From Chitinophagaceae bacterium (GTDB taxonomy: Bacteria; Bacteroidota; Bacteroidia; Chitinophagales; Chitinophagaceae), in the NCBI GenBank assembly GCA_016787065.1, contig JAEUVD010000049.1:1-64000 (forward strand): a stretch of 64,000 bases of DNA, in the 5' to 3' direction. This document shows positions 39,902 to 49,194 of this stretch, piece by piece. Position numbers and translations under genes: made by a program. The stretch's first letter is position 1; every line of letters begins with the position of its first letter. The notes beneath the pieces are model-generated. The model made no database searches and was not told the DNA's origin. It saw only the letters and a program-made list of their open reading frames with translations.

Positions 39902-40474
39902 ATGCAATCCTCACCGGAACTAGAGATAGATAATTTGAATAGCTTTGAAACAGTTTACAAACACTGGTTCAAACCGCTCATGGGCTATGCTATAACTATA
40001 CTCAAAGATGAAACCTATGCCGAGGAAATGGTTCAAAATGTATTTGTAAAACTTTGGGAGAAAAAAGAACACATAGATATTCATACTTCACTGCAAGCTT
40101 ATTTGTATAAATCAGTTTACTTCGAAAGCCTCAATTTTATTAAACGCCAGCAGCATCAACAAAACTATGAAACACAAACAGCGTATGCCATGAAAGAAGA
40201 AAAGGTTTGGGCTCATGAAAAGCTCGACCGAAAGCAACTCGAAACTAAACTTCGTGATGCACTCAATGATTTACCGGAGCAGTGTAGAACGGTTTTTCAG
40301 TTAAGTAGGTTCCAGGAATTGAAGTATCGCGAGATTGCTGCTTCCTTGGGCATATCTGAAAAAACAGTGGAAAACCATATGGGAAAAGCACTACGCATTC
40401 TTCGATTAAAATTAGCTGAGTTTATTTCCCTTCTTATAATTCCTATTATTCATTTCAAAAATTGGTTTCTATGA
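39902..40474 (+). CDS. ECF RNA polymerase sigma factor (Bacteroidota FecI-like)
   Basis: A 190-residue sigma-70 family protein. Region 2 is visible in YKHWFKPLMGYAITILKDETYAEEMVQNVFVKLWEK, and region 4 in LPEQCRTVFQLSRFQELKYREIAASLGISEKTVENHMGKALRIL, a helix-turn-helix. This is the typical layout of sigma factors controlled by a FecR protein and used to turn on TonB-dependent transport genes. Its stop codon overlaps the start of the FecR gene (ATGA at 40471), so the two are translationally coupled. Confidence 0.93.
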   Translation: MQSSPELEIDNLNSFETVYKHWFKPLMGYAITILKDETYAEEMVQNVFVKLWEKKEHIDIHTSLQAYLYKSVYFESLNFIKRQQHQQNYETQTAYAMKEEKVWAHEKLDRKQLETKLRDALNDLPEQCRTVFQLSRFQELKYREIAASLGISEKTVENHMGKALRILRLKLAEFISLLIIPIIHFKNWFL

Positions 40475-41499
40475 ACGAACAACAAACTTACCCAGATGAA
40501 TTGTTGGTGAAGTTTCTTCTTCAAGAAACAGATGAAAAGGAAACCGCCGAGGTTCATCGATGGTTACAAGAAGCGGAAACTAATCGTAACTATTTTGAAC
40601 AACTGAAATCGGTTTGGGAGGAAAGTAAATCGCTTCAACCGACAATCACTATAAGTCAAGATGAATCGTGGTTACGCCTAAAGAGCAAGCTTGAGAAACC
40701 AGTTAAATTGTACAGTTCTAAACGGTACTATTATTATGCTGCGGCAGTCATTATCTTTCTACTTGGTTTGTTCTTTTTTATCAATAGAAAAGATAAACCG
40801 AGTGAACATTTTGCGCACCATCATCCTGAAAAAAAGAAACAAGATAGTTTGTTGATTTCAGAGAAACCCATTGTGGTTAATCTACTGCACAGCAAACAAG
40901 GTACGCGAATGGATACCTTGCCCGATCAAAGTTTAGTTACACTCAATAGGAATTCAACATTAACTTGTCCGAAAAAATTTGAAGGTAATGAGCGCCGCGT
41001 AACATTAAACGGTGAAGCATTTTTTAATATTACCCCTGATAAATCAAAACCGTTTTTCATCGATGCAGGAAATGATGTCGAAATTAAGGTCGTAGGTACT
41101 TCCTTTAATGTGAAATCCTATACCGATTTTACCGAAGTTATTGTTGAAACCGGAATTGTTGAAGTGCGTAAGTTTAATCGTGTGGTGATGTTACATCGAA
41201 GAGAGAAGGCTAAAATTCGCAAATCCGATTCGAGTATAGTGGTTCAGAAAAATACCGATAAATTATATAAATACTATCGCAGCAAAGAGTTTGAATGCGA
41301 TAATTTACCTCTTTGGCGTTTAGTGGAAGTGTTGAACGAAGCCTATGGCGATTCTGTAGTTATAGGACGAAAGGAATTGCGCGGACTAACCCTTGATACC
41401 CGCTTTGATAATTTGTCGTTGGAAAATATTCTGGAACTCATTAGTGAAACCTTCGATTTAAAAGTAGAAAAACAAGGCAATAAATATATTCTGAAGTAA
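40471..41499 (+). CDS. FecR-family anti-sigma factor
   Basis: The protein is 342 residues with the start at the ATGA overlap (40471); the TTG at 40462 would add three residues. It has a cytoplasmic N-terminal anti-sigma region, a single membrane segment near residues 88-108 (YYYAAAVIIFLLGLFFFI), a periplasmic FecR domain (LPDQSLVTLNRNSTLTCP ... GEAFFNITPD) and a C-terminal DUF4974 domain (LPLWRLVEVLNEAYG, TLDTRFDNLSLENILELI). It should hold the sigma factor inactive until a signal arrives from an outer-membrane receptor. It is followed three bases later by an STN protein. Confidence 0.92.
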   Translation: MNEQQTYPDELLVKFLLQETDEKETAEVHRWLQEAETNRNYFEQLKSVWEESKSLQPTITISQDESWLRLKSKLEKPVKLYSSKRYYYYAAAVIIFLLGLFFFINRKDKPSEHFAHHHPEKKKQDSLLISEKPIVVNLLHSKQGTRMDTLPDQSLVTLNRNSTLTCPKKFEGNERRVTLNGEAFFNITPDKSKPFFIDAGNDVEIKVVGTSFNVKSYTDFTEVIVETGIVEVRKFNRVVMLHRREKAKIRKSDSSIVVQKNTDKLYKYYRSKEFECDNLPLWRLVEVLNEAYGDSVVIGRKELRGLTLDTRFDNLSLENILELISETFDLKVEKQGNKYILK

Positions 41500-41502
41500 A
41501 CC

Positions 41503-42858
41503 ATGAAAATTAAAAGAAAAATAGGTATTCGAACACTGTTATTATTCGCCATTTCTATCTTGGTATGTCCTAGTTTGCAAGCTCAAAGTTTGTTACAAAG
41601 TACGGTAACTATTAAGGTGAATAAACAACCCTTGCATGATATTTTAACCATCATCAGTAATGAGGCAAATGTTACATTCTCTTATAATACCAAAGCTATT
41701 AATCGGGATAGTTTAGTAACCGTGCAAGCGCTTAATAAACCCTTGGGCGATGTGTTGCGAACTATTTTTGGTTCGGGCTATGAGTTCAAAGAAAGTGGCA
41801 GCTATATTATTATTAGAAAGAAACCTGTAAGCACCTCATCGGTAGTGTCTAAAGTACCAAGCGCACAAGATCATTACTATATTACCGGACGAATCATTGA
41901 TGATGAAACCGGAGAGGGCTTAGCAGATGCAACCGTTTATGAAAAACAACAATTACTTTCTTCCTTTACAGATGATAAAGGGAATTTTAGTTTACGATTG
42001 AAAACAAAATATCCTGAAGCAAAATTGAGTATCAGTAAAGACGGATTTCTGGATACCTCGCTTACCTTACAGCCAAGGTATAATCAGAAAATTCAAATCG
42101 CCTTACATACCATAACACCCGAGGTAACTACACCCATTTTGGTAACCACAAATGCTAAGGATACAGACTATGTTTTTAATGAAAAAAGGGAATACGATAT
42201 CATTGAAGAAAAATGGCTTGGTAAACTGCTCTTGAGTTCGAAACAGAAAATTCAGAGTTTGAACTTAAAGAAATTTTATACCACACGGGCCTATCAATTC
42301 TCTCTGGTTCCGGGCATAAGTACACATGGTAAAATGAATTCGCAAGTAATATCAAATACCTCAGTAAATATTTTTGGTGGTTATTCGGGTGGTGTAAAGG
42401 GATTTGAAATTGGGGGATTGTTTAATATGATTCATGAAAATGTTTCTTATGTTGAAGTTGGAGGTTTGTTTAACTTGGTAGGCGGTAAAGTAGATGGCGT
42501 GCAACTTGCAGGTTTGTACAATGATGTAAATAAAACCGTGGATGGTATTCAGGTTGCAGGCTTAGCCAACCGCGTACATAAGCGCGTGAAAGGGTTACAA
42601 ATGGCATCGCTTGTAAATATGGTTGGCACCATGGATGGATTGCAACTGAGTGGTTTGATTAATTTAGTGCGAAATGAAATTAATGGTACACAACTTGCCG
42701 GATTGTATAATCATGCCGGAGAAGTGCATGGTGTGCAAATAGGTTTTATTAATCATACATCTTCCTATAAAGGCACTAGCGTTGGATTCCTGAATATATC
42801 AAAAAGTAAAAAGGGTAAAACTCGAGTAGGTTTTTTGGTTCGGGTACCCAGGGCATAA
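41503..42858 (+). CDS. STN and carboxypeptidase-regulatory-domain protein with GLxN repeats
   Basis: A 451-residue exported protein. After a signal peptide (ending LQAQ) comes an STN domain (VTIKVNKQPLHDILTIISNEANVTFSY ... residues about 30-105), then a carboxypeptidase-regulatory-like beta-sandwich (ITGRIIDDETGEGLADATVY), and a C-terminal series of repeats of about 20 residues with G-L-x-N/A-x-V (IGGLFNMIHE, VGGLFNLVGG, LAGLYNDVNK, VAGLANRVHK). The repeats resemble those in LA_2272-type surface proteins. It is not a TonB receptor itself, because no plug or barrel is seen. Coupled to the sigma/FecR pair, it may link a surface signal to FecR through its STN domain. Confidence 0.82.
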   Translation: MKIKRKIGIRTLLLFAISILVCPSLQAQSLLQSTVTIKVNKQPLHDILTIISNEANVTFSYNTKAINRDSLVTVQALNKPLGDVLRTIFGSGYEFKESGSYIIIRKKPVSTSSVVSKVPSAQDHYYITGRIIDDETGEGLADATVYEKQQLLSSFTDDKGNFSLRLKTKYPEAKLSISKDGFLDTSLTLQPRYNQKIQIALHTITPEVTTPILVTTNAKDTDYVFNEKREYDIIEEKWLGKLLLSSKQKIQSLNLKKFYTTRAYQFSLVPGISTHGKMNSQVISNTSVNIFGGYSGGVKGFEIGGLFNMIHENVSYVEVGGLFNLVGGKVDGVQLAGLYNDVNKTVDGIQVAGLANRVHKRVKGLQMASLVNMVGTMDGLQLSGLINLVRNEINGTQLAGLYNHAGEVHGVQIGFINHTSSYKGTSVGFLNISKSKKGKTRVGFLVRVPRA

Positions 42859-42870
42859 TAGCTTGAAACG

Positions 42871-42976
42871 TTGCACGGGCAAGGGATTGTAGTGGAAAGC
42901 CCGCACCGACGACGTCAGGAGGAGGGCGGACTTGGAACGAAAAGCCCGGTGCCCACGGCTACGTGGGCATGACCCC
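42871..42976. repeat. GC-rich palindromic element (REP/RAYT-like)
   Basis: This block stands out as GC-rich in an AT-rich neighbourhood. It contains two related half-units (AGGGATTGTAGTGGAAAGCCCG and GGACTTGGAACGAAAAGCCCGG in outline) and ends in an 8-bp perfect hairpin, TGCCCACG / CGTGGGCA, with loop GCTA (42950-42969). A second stem pairs CGGGC (42876) with GCCCG (42899). It lies between the STN gene and the TonB receptor gene. I have seen similar palindromic blocks in intergenic regions of other Bacteroidota; no transposase is nearby. Confidence 0.6.
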
Positions 42977-43088
42977 AAAAAGAGTATTGAAAAATTTCGT
43001 GTATGTTGTAGTAGAATTTCTTGTAAGAAAAAAATACATTACGAGTAGGGGTAAAGAGCAAGTTGCTTGTCTTGTTTGAAAGTAAAAT

Positions 43089-45440
43089 ATGAAGTCTTAC
43101 CAACGATTTTTTCTTACGTACTTATTACTACTAATTTTTGGAAGTGCACAAGCGCAAACACTGGTTCAAACCATTCGAGGTACCGTTACCGACAAAATTC
43201 TACAAAAGCCGATACCGGGTGCTACCATACGTTTACTGACAGTAACAATGGGTGATCAAACAGATGAACAAGGAATGTTTTCTATACAAGGAGTTCCGGT
43301 AGGGGTGCATGCTATTGTAGTTTCCGCCTTGGGTTATAAGGAGGTAACCTTAAATAATTTGACACTCAATTCAGGTAAGGAACTTGTTCTGCAGGTTACC
43401 ATGGAGGAGAAAATTATTGAAGGGAAGGAAGTGGTTATTAAAACCGCTAAGAAAAAAAATGTGCCGATCAATGATATGAGTTTGATTAGTGCACGATCGT
43501 TTAGTGTGGAAGAAACACAGAAATACGCTGCGGCGGTAAACGACCCTTCCCGTATGGCATCGAACTATCCGGGTGTGATGATGGCAGACGACGGTAATAA
43601 TCAAATTGTGATTCGTGGTAATTCGCCATCGGGTTTGTTATGGCGGATGGAAGGCGTAGATATTCCGAACCCAAATCATTTTGCATCCGCGGGAAGTAGT
43701 GGTGGCGGTATTAGCATTATTAGTTCTCAATTATTATCGAATTCCGATTTTGTTACTGGTGCGTTTTCATCGGAATACGGGAATGCTTTAAGTGGTGTTT
43801 TTGATTTGAAATTGCGAAAGGGTAATAATAAAAAACGCGAGTATTCGTTACAAGCCGGTGTGTTGGGTTTGAATGCCGCAGCGGAAGGACCTTTTGCTTC
43901 GAACTACAAAGGATCCTATCTTATTAATTATCGTTACTCAACCCTGAGTGTGTTATCGAAATCGGGTATTTTGGATATGGGGGCAGTTACTAACTTTCAG
44001 GATTTATCATACAATATTTTCTTGCCAACCAAATCGATGGGAACCTTTACGTTGTTTAGTTTCGGTGGGTTAAGTGATCAGAATTATGATGCCAAAAAAG
44101 ATAGCAGCACCTGGAAAAATTATGGCGATAGGTATAGCAGTAAATTTATTTCGAACACGGGTTTATGGGGTGCAACCCATTCGATTCATCTTGGTTCAAG
44201 CAATTTGCTTAAAACTTGTATCGCGTTTTCAAAAACCCGAAATGCTTATCATGTGGATTATACGCTTAACGACTATAACAATCAGCGTTTGTATGAACAG
44301 GATTTCCAAACACAAAAAATAACGTTAAGCAGTTCCCTCAATCATCGAGTAAATAGTCGATGGAATGTAAGAACCGGAGTGATAGGCAATGCCATTTGGT
44401 TTGATTTTTTTGAGAAGTACAGACCGAAGGTTGATGATGCTATGAAAACCTCTATTAACACCAAAGCACAAACACAAAGTGTACAAGCATATTTACAAAC
44501 GCAATATCGTATGAATGATAAACTAACGGCACAGGTTGGTTTACATGCCTTATCGTTGCTTCTCAATAACAGTTTTTCAGTAGAACCTCGTGCAGCACTT
44601 CGTTACGAAATGAATGAAAAGCAAGTATTCTCTCTAGGCTATGGATTGCATAGTCAGTTACAAGGTTGGGGAATTTATTTTGCCAATGCAACCGATAGCT
44701 TCGGACAAGCTACCATGCCCAACCGAAATCTTGGGTTTAGTAAAGCACATCATATTGTGTTTTCACAGCAATATAGTTTTCATAAAGATTTAAAATTGAA
44801 GACCGAATTTTATTATCAGCATTTATTTAATATACCGGTAAGTACTTTTGATACGAATACCATGTCGGCAATTAATCTGCAAAACGATTACGTAAGAGAT
44901 CCGATGGTTAACAAAGGCAAAGGGCGCAACTACGGACTGGAAATTTCGTTAGAGAAATATTTAAGTAAGCAATTTTATTACATGGCGTCGGCTTCGTTGT
45001 ACACCGCTAAATACACGGCCTCGAATGGTAAGGAGTATAATTCGAAATTTAATGGCGGACAAATTTATAATCTTATAGCGGGTAAAGAATTTAGTTCAAA
45101 AAATCAACGAAGAACTTTCGGTCTCAATGTAAAAATGTTGTATGCCGGAGGCTACAGAACAACACCGGTGAATGTGGATGAATCGTTGAAACAAGAAACA
45201 ACGGTGTATTATATGCAACAAAGTTTTACCGAGCAATTGCCGGCTTATTACCGTGGTGATATTCGTATCAGTATGAAATGGAATCGTAAACGATTTACCT
45301 CCACGCTTTCCTTGGATTTACAAAATGCTACCAACCGAAAAAATGTTTACGACCGTATGTATGATTTCAGCACGAAATCGGTGAAGTATGTTTACCAAAC
45401 CGGTATCATACCCATTTTAAATTATAAGATTGAATGGTAA
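43089..45440 (+). CDS. TonB-dependent outer-membrane receptor
   Basis: A 783-residue receptor with signal peptide (ending GSAQAQ), a carboxypeptidase-regulatory-like domain (IRGTVTDKILQKPIPGATI; residues about 28-110), a plug domain (ARSFSVEETQKYAAAVNDPSRMASNYPGVM ... NQIVIRGNSPSGLLWRMEGVDIPNPNHF) and a beta-barrel to the C-terminal Trp. It would move a ligand across the outer membrane with TonB energy; the ligand cannot be told. It follows the sigma/FecR/STN genes with a palindromic element between them, and is a likely target of that sigma factor. Confidence 0.93.
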   Translation: MKSYQRFFLTYLLLLIFGSAQAQTLVQTIRGTVTDKILQKPIPGATIRLLTVTMGDQTDEQGMFSIQGVPVGVHAIVVSALGYKEVTLNNLTLNSGKELVLQVTMEEKIIEGKEVVIKTAKKKNVPINDMSLISARSFSVEETQKYAAAVNDPSRMASNYPGVMMADDGNNQIVIRGNSPSGLLWRMEGVDIPNPNHFASAGSSGGGISIISSQLLSNSDFVTGAFSSEYGNALSGVFDLKLRKGNNKKREYSLQAGVLGLNAAAEGPFASNYKGSYLINYRYSTLSVLSKSGILDMGAVTNFQDLSYNIFLPTKSMGTFTLFSFGGLSDQNYDAKKDSSTWKNYGDRYSSKFISNTGLWGATHSIHLGSSNLLKTCIAFSKTRNAYHVDYTLNDYNNQRLYEQDFQTQKITLSSSLNHRVNSRWNVRTGVIGNAIWFDFFEKYRPKVDDAMKTSINTKAQTQSVQAYLQTQYRMNDKLTAQVGLHALSLLLNNSFSVEPRAALRYEMNEKQVFSLGYGLHSQLQGWGIYFANATDSFGQATMPNRNLGFSKAHHIVFSQQYSFHKDLKLKTEFYYQHLFNIPVSTFDTNTMSAINLQNDYVRDPMVNKGKGRNYGLEISLEKYLSKQFYYMASASLYTAKYTASNGKEYNSKFNGGQIYNLIAGKEFSSKNQRRTFGLNVKMLYAGGYRTTPVNVDESLKQETTVYYMQQSFTEQLPAYYRGDIRISMKWNRKRFTSTLSLDLQNATNRKNVYDRMYDFSTKSVKYVYQTGIIPILNYKIEW

Positions 45441-45549
45441 CAAGATTCATGCTATTTTTTATCATTGTCTGAAATAAATTCAATCAAACTCTTAAAACAA
45501 TTATGGGTATTGATTGTTAAAAGAAATCAATAAACACTCTACATTCTTT

Positions 45550-45714
45550 TAGAACGCGGATTTTTTAAGATTGTTATGATTAAATTGGATGAAAGATGTT
45601 ATTATGATTTTTGCCTTTGGCTTTAAGGTCAATATGCATGCAGATTTCGGAAGGATCCAGTTATTTCGATGAAATCAAAATTGATCTTAATAATCTTAAA
45701 AAATCAGCGTTCTA
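45550..45714. repeat. Inverted-repeat element (MITE-like), copy 1
   Basis: The element is about 165 bp and is bounded by imperfect inverted repeats: TAGAACGCGGATTTTTTAAG (left, 45550) and, as reverse complement of the right end (45690-45714), TAGAACGCTGATTTTTTAAG; 23 of 25 positions match. It carries no gene. Related ends occur at 56241-56524 and 58234-58376. Together with its flanks it fills the 309-base gap between the TonB receptor and DUF421 genes. Confidence 0.65.
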
Positions 45715-45737
45715 TAATTATGTCGAACAATAGTAAT

Positions 45738-45745
45738 TATTTTTG
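45738..45745 (+). promoter_or_regulatory. -7 promoter box (TATTTTTG)
   Basis: A perfect TAnnTTTG match ending four bases before the DUF421 start codon, just outside the inverted-repeat element. Confidence 0.45.
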
Positions 45746-45749
45746 AGCT

Positions 45750-46280
45750 ATGTTACAAGCTCTCATTGGTAATCCGTCTGAATTTTGGATCATTGTTATT
45801 CGTTGCTTGGCGGTATATATTTTCATGTTACTCGCCCTTCGAATTTTTGGTAAGAAAGAAATTGCTCAACTTTCTATATCCGATTTTATATTCATTATTC
45901 TGATTGGTAATAGTGTTCAGAATGCCATGGTTGGCAGCGATAATAGTTTGGTTGGAGGCATGGTGGCCGCTCTAATGTTGTTTATTTTTAACGCACTCTT
46001 GAAAATAGGATTACGCAATAGAAAGGTGAATGCCTTTTTACAAGGCAAACCCGTTTTATTAATTTTTGAAGGGAAGCTGATTCAGGAGAACTTAAACAAG
46101 TCTGGTATCAATGAAGAAGAAATTGAAGCTGTTATTCGGGAACATGGTTTGGCTTCGGTAGAAGACGTTGGTTTGGGTGTTATGGAAGTTGATGGCAATA
46201 TTAGTATTGTTGGGAATGAACAAGTAATTAGAAAAACACGGTTGAAAAAAATTAAAGGATTCAATCGAGGCAATGCTTGA
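45750..46280 (+). CDS. DUF421 (YetF-like) membrane protein
   Basis: A 176-residue protein with three N-terminal membrane segments (about residues 12-32, 42-58 and 66-84) and the family motif LALRIFGKKEIAQLSISDFIFIILIGN. The cytoplasmic C-terminal domain contains GKPVLLIFEGKLIQENLNKSGINEEEI. The family is widespread and its role is not well defined. It converges with the thymidine kinase gene, 27 bases apart. Confidence 0.9.
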   Translation: MLQALIGNPSEFWIIVIRCLAVYIFMLLALRIFGKKEIAQLSISDFIFIILIGNSVQNAMVGSDNSLVGGMVAALMLFIFNALLKIGLRNRKVNAFLQGKPVLLIFEGKLIQENLNKSGINEEEIEAVIREHGLASVEDVGLGVMEVDGNISIVGNEQVIRKTRLKKIKGFNRGNA

Positions 46281-46307
46281 CTGTATCAAGCAACATGGTG
46301 TTTTTGT

Positions 46308-46871
46308 TTAGCTGTGGTAACAGGTTCGGCAACGAGGTTCGTAAACGTCTTTTTCTCCCAATACTACCGTAGCATCTGATACCGTTTTTCGGTACGAATA
46401 GCTTGCCATATCGCCACAAACCATACAGATAGCATGGAGTTTGGTTACGTAATCGGCCATAGCCAGGGCTTGCGGCATGGGGCCAAACGGACGGCCAAGA
46501 AAATCCATATCCAAACCGGCTACAATTACACGAATCCCTCTACTCGCCAAGGTTTCTGCAACAACAGGCATTTCCACATCAAAAAATTGTGCTTCATCAA
46601 TGCCAACCACATCCACTTCTTGTGCTAATAATAGTATTTGTTGCGAATTTTCAACCGGAGTGCTGGGTATGCGATTGTCGTTGTGCGAAACTATATCCAA
46701 CGCATCATAGCGCGTATCTACTGTGGGTTTAAAAATTTCAACTTTTAAATTCGCAATTTGAGCTCGTTTTAACCTACGAATAAGCTCCTCGGTTTTACCG
46801 CTAAACATAGAGCCACAAATGACTTCAATCCATCCGCGTTTGCTGTTTCGTATGTTTGGTTCAATAAACAA
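46308..46871 (-). CDS. tdk: Thymidine kinase
   Basis: This 187-residue type II thymidine kinase phosphorylates thymidine with ATP in the salvage pathway. The P-loop is [12 protein letters not shown], the Mg-binding segment is [10 protein letters not shown], the lasso region contains [15 protein letters not shown], and the structural zinc site has CMVCGD ... CRTC. The start is TTG (MFIEPNIRN...), which gives the family's usual N-terminus; no ATG is available before the P-loop region. Confidence 0.97.
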   Translation of the reverse strand: MFIEPNIRNSKRGWIEVICGSMFSGKTEELIRRLKRAQIANLKVEIFKPTVDTRYDALDIVSHNDNRIPSTPVENSQQILLLAQEVDVVGIDEAQFFDVEMPVVAETLASRGIRVIVAGLDMDFLGRPFGPMPQALAMADYVTKLHAICMVCGDMASYSYRKTVSDATVVLGEKDVYEPRCRTCYHS

Positions 46872-46965
46872 GGTTAATCCCTTTAAATTACGATGAACGC
46901 GAATTTAATAGTTTTGAAAGAAAGGAAAATTAAATACTTTAGCAACCTGACTTAAACTTATTCAC

Positions 46966-49086
46966 ATGCGAAATTTAGGTGTACTTCTCCTGATGGTGTT
47001 TATCGCACCCCTAGCACAGGCCAAAGAAGGAATGTGGCTTCCGTTTTTATTAGAACAAATGAATGAGAAGGACATGCGTTCGATGGGTATGAAAATAAAA
47101 GCGCGTGATATTTATGATATTAATGAGGGTAGTTTGAAAGATGCCATTGTAATTTTTGGCAGTGGTTGTACCGCCGAAGTTATTTCCGAGAAAGGACTCA
47201 TACTTACCAATCATCATTGCGGTTATGGAACGGTTCAAGGATTGAGTAGTGTAGAGCATAATTACCTTACACAGGGTTTTTGGGCCAAGAATCATCAGGA
47301 AGAATTGCCTTGTCCGGGTTTAACCGTAACCTTCATAGTACGCATCGACGATGTTACAGAACAAGTTAAACAGGGTATACAAGAATCTATGGAAGATTCA
47401 ATACAGTCGAAATTAATCCAAGCCAATATTACCCAACTCGAAAAACAGAAAAAGGCTGAAACCGGATATGATGTGTTGATAAAATCGTTCTTTTCGGATA
47501 ATGAATATTACTGTTTTATCATGGAGAAATTTACCGATATACGGTTAGTTGGATTTCCTCCGAATGGCATTGGTAAATTTGGTGGTGATACAGATAACTG
47601 GGCATGGCCGCGGCATACCGGTGATTTTGGGGTGTTCAGAATTTATGCGAATAAGGAGAATAAACCTGCAGTGTACAGTGCCGAAAACGTACCATTCAAA
47701 CCGCGTCGCTCCTTCGCTATTAATATTGAAGGGATAGAAGAAAATGATTTTACATGGGTATATGGTTTCCCGGGTCGTACTACCGAGTATCTTAGTAGTG
47801 CCGGTGTTCGGGAGGTTATGGAAACTACCGATCCGATTCGCATTGCTTATCGCGAAAAGCGTTTAGCTATTATGAAGGATGCCATGTCGAAAGATGAAAA
47901 GACCTTTATTCAATATGCATCCAAGCAAGCATCAATAGCCAATTATTGGAAGAAATGGAAAGGAGAGTTGCTTGGCTTAACTAAGAATAATGCCATTGAA
48001 AAGAAGAAGCAAGAGGAAGCTCAATTTATGCAATGGGTTAATAACGATGCTAACCGAATAGCACAATATGGACAACTCCTTTCGAACTTAGAAGACTGTT
48101 ACTCTAAACAACAACAGGCTGTGGCCAAAAATGAACATTATAATGAAGGCGTTTGGGCCTGTGAACTCTTGAAAAAAGCTTCCCTGTTACGTGATATCCA
48201 TGATGCGTTAGATACGCTGAGTGATTGGGGGCTAACAGAAAAATATGTCAAAGATTTATCCGCTTTTTACAAGCAAATTAATAAAACTACCGATTATGCT
48301 TTTGGTAAAGAATTGCTCACTGATGCGTTAAATGCTATGTATCCCAACGATCATCTTAACGTAGAAAATTTGTTAGATGCCCTGTTTCAAAAATCGATAC
48401 TAAGTTCAGAAGAGAATTTAAAACGATTGCTCGCTATAAAAGATAAATCTATTATTAAATCGGAGATAGAAAAAGATATTGCGTACAAAACCTTTATTTA
48501 TTTTGATACTGATCAGAAGAATAATTTAACACAGTTAAGAGAATCACAGCAAAAAATTACGGGGTTGTACAAGAAGTATATTAAGGCACTTCGCGAGTTT
48601 AAAGAGGGTAAGCAATTTTATCCGGATGCCAATTCCACTTTGCGTGTAACTTACGGAAACATTCAGGGTGTTGAAGCGCAAGATGGTATGTTGTATCATT
48701 GGCAAACTACCTTGGATGGCGCTATCGCGAAAAATAATCCAAACGTAACAGAGTTCAAGATTCCTCAAAAACTGATCGATTTATTCCACACTAAAGATTT
48801 TGGCGATTATAGTATAGAAAAAGAAAATGGCGAGAAAACAGTGCCTCTGGCTTTTCTTGCTACGAATCATACTACAGGAGGTAATTCCGGTAGTCCGGTA
48901 ATTAATGCTCGAGGCGAATTAATCGGAACTAATTTTGATCGGATTTGGGAAGGTACCATGAGTGATGTTATGTATGATATCAATCTTTGTCGTAACATTA
49001 CCCTTGATATTCGCTACACCTTATTTATCATTGAGAAATTTGGAGAAGCACGATGGTTAATCGATGAAATGAATATTGTGAAATAG
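46966..49086 (+). CDS. S46 family dipeptidyl-peptidase (DPP11-type)
   Basis: A 706-residue periplasmic serine peptidase that removes dipeptides from peptides. It has a signal peptide (MRNLGVLLLMVFIAPLAQA) and a chymotrypsin-like split catalytic domain: His in LTNHHCGYG (residues 83/84), Asp region in GGDTDNWAWPRHTGDF, Ser641 in GGNSGSP. Arg659, 18 residues after the Ser (GTNFDR), occupies the place of Arg673 that gives Porphyromonas DPP11 its preference for Asp/Glu; DPP7 enzymes have Gly there. I therefore infer acidic-residue specificity. This suits an organism that lives on amino acids and peptides. Confidence 0.93.
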   Translation: MRNLGVLLLMVFIAPLAQAKEGMWLPFLLEQMNEKDMRSMGMKIKARDIYDINEGSLKDAIVIFGSGCTAEVISEKGLILTNHHCGYGTVQGLSSVEHNYLTQGFWAKNHQEELPCPGLTVTFIVRIDDVTEQVKQGIQESMEDSIQSKLIQANITQLEKQKKAETGYDVLIKSFFSDNEYYCFIMEKFTDIRLVGFPPNGIGKFGGDTDNWAWPRHTGDFGVFRIYANKENKPAVYSAENVPFKPRRSFAINIEGIEENDFTWVYGFPGRTTEYLSSAGVREVMETTDPIRIAYREKRLAIMKDAMSKDEKTFIQYASKQASIANYWKKWKGELLGLTKNNAIEKKKQEEAQFMQWVNNDANRIAQYGQLLSNLEDCYSKQQQAVAKNEHYNEGVWACELLKKASLLRDIHDALDTLSDWGLTEKYVKDLSAFYKQINKTTDYAFGKELLTDALNAMYPNDHLNVENLLDALFQKSILSSEENLKRLLAIKDKSIIKSEIEKDIAYKTFIYFDTDQKNNLTQLRESQQKITGLYKKYIKALREFKEGKQFYPDANSTLRVTYGNIQGVEAQDGMLYHWQTTLDGAIAKNNPNVTEFKIPQKLIDLFHTKDFGDYSIEKENGEKTVPLAFLATNHTTGGNSGSPVINARGELIGTNFDRIWEGTMSDVMYDINLCRNITLDIRYTLFIIEKFGEARWLIDEMNIVK

Positions 49087-49194
49087 ATTTATTTAAAGCC
49101 TTGAAAGCAAAGAACGATACTATAGCATGTAATTCAAAGAACAGGGTCTGAAATTGCTTTTTGAAAACAAAATGGAATCAATAAAATAATACGA

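Noticed and set aside
42915..43103. A 62-codon minus-strand frame.
   Set aside because: It lies over the GC-rich palindromic element and has no domain; composition explains the open frame.
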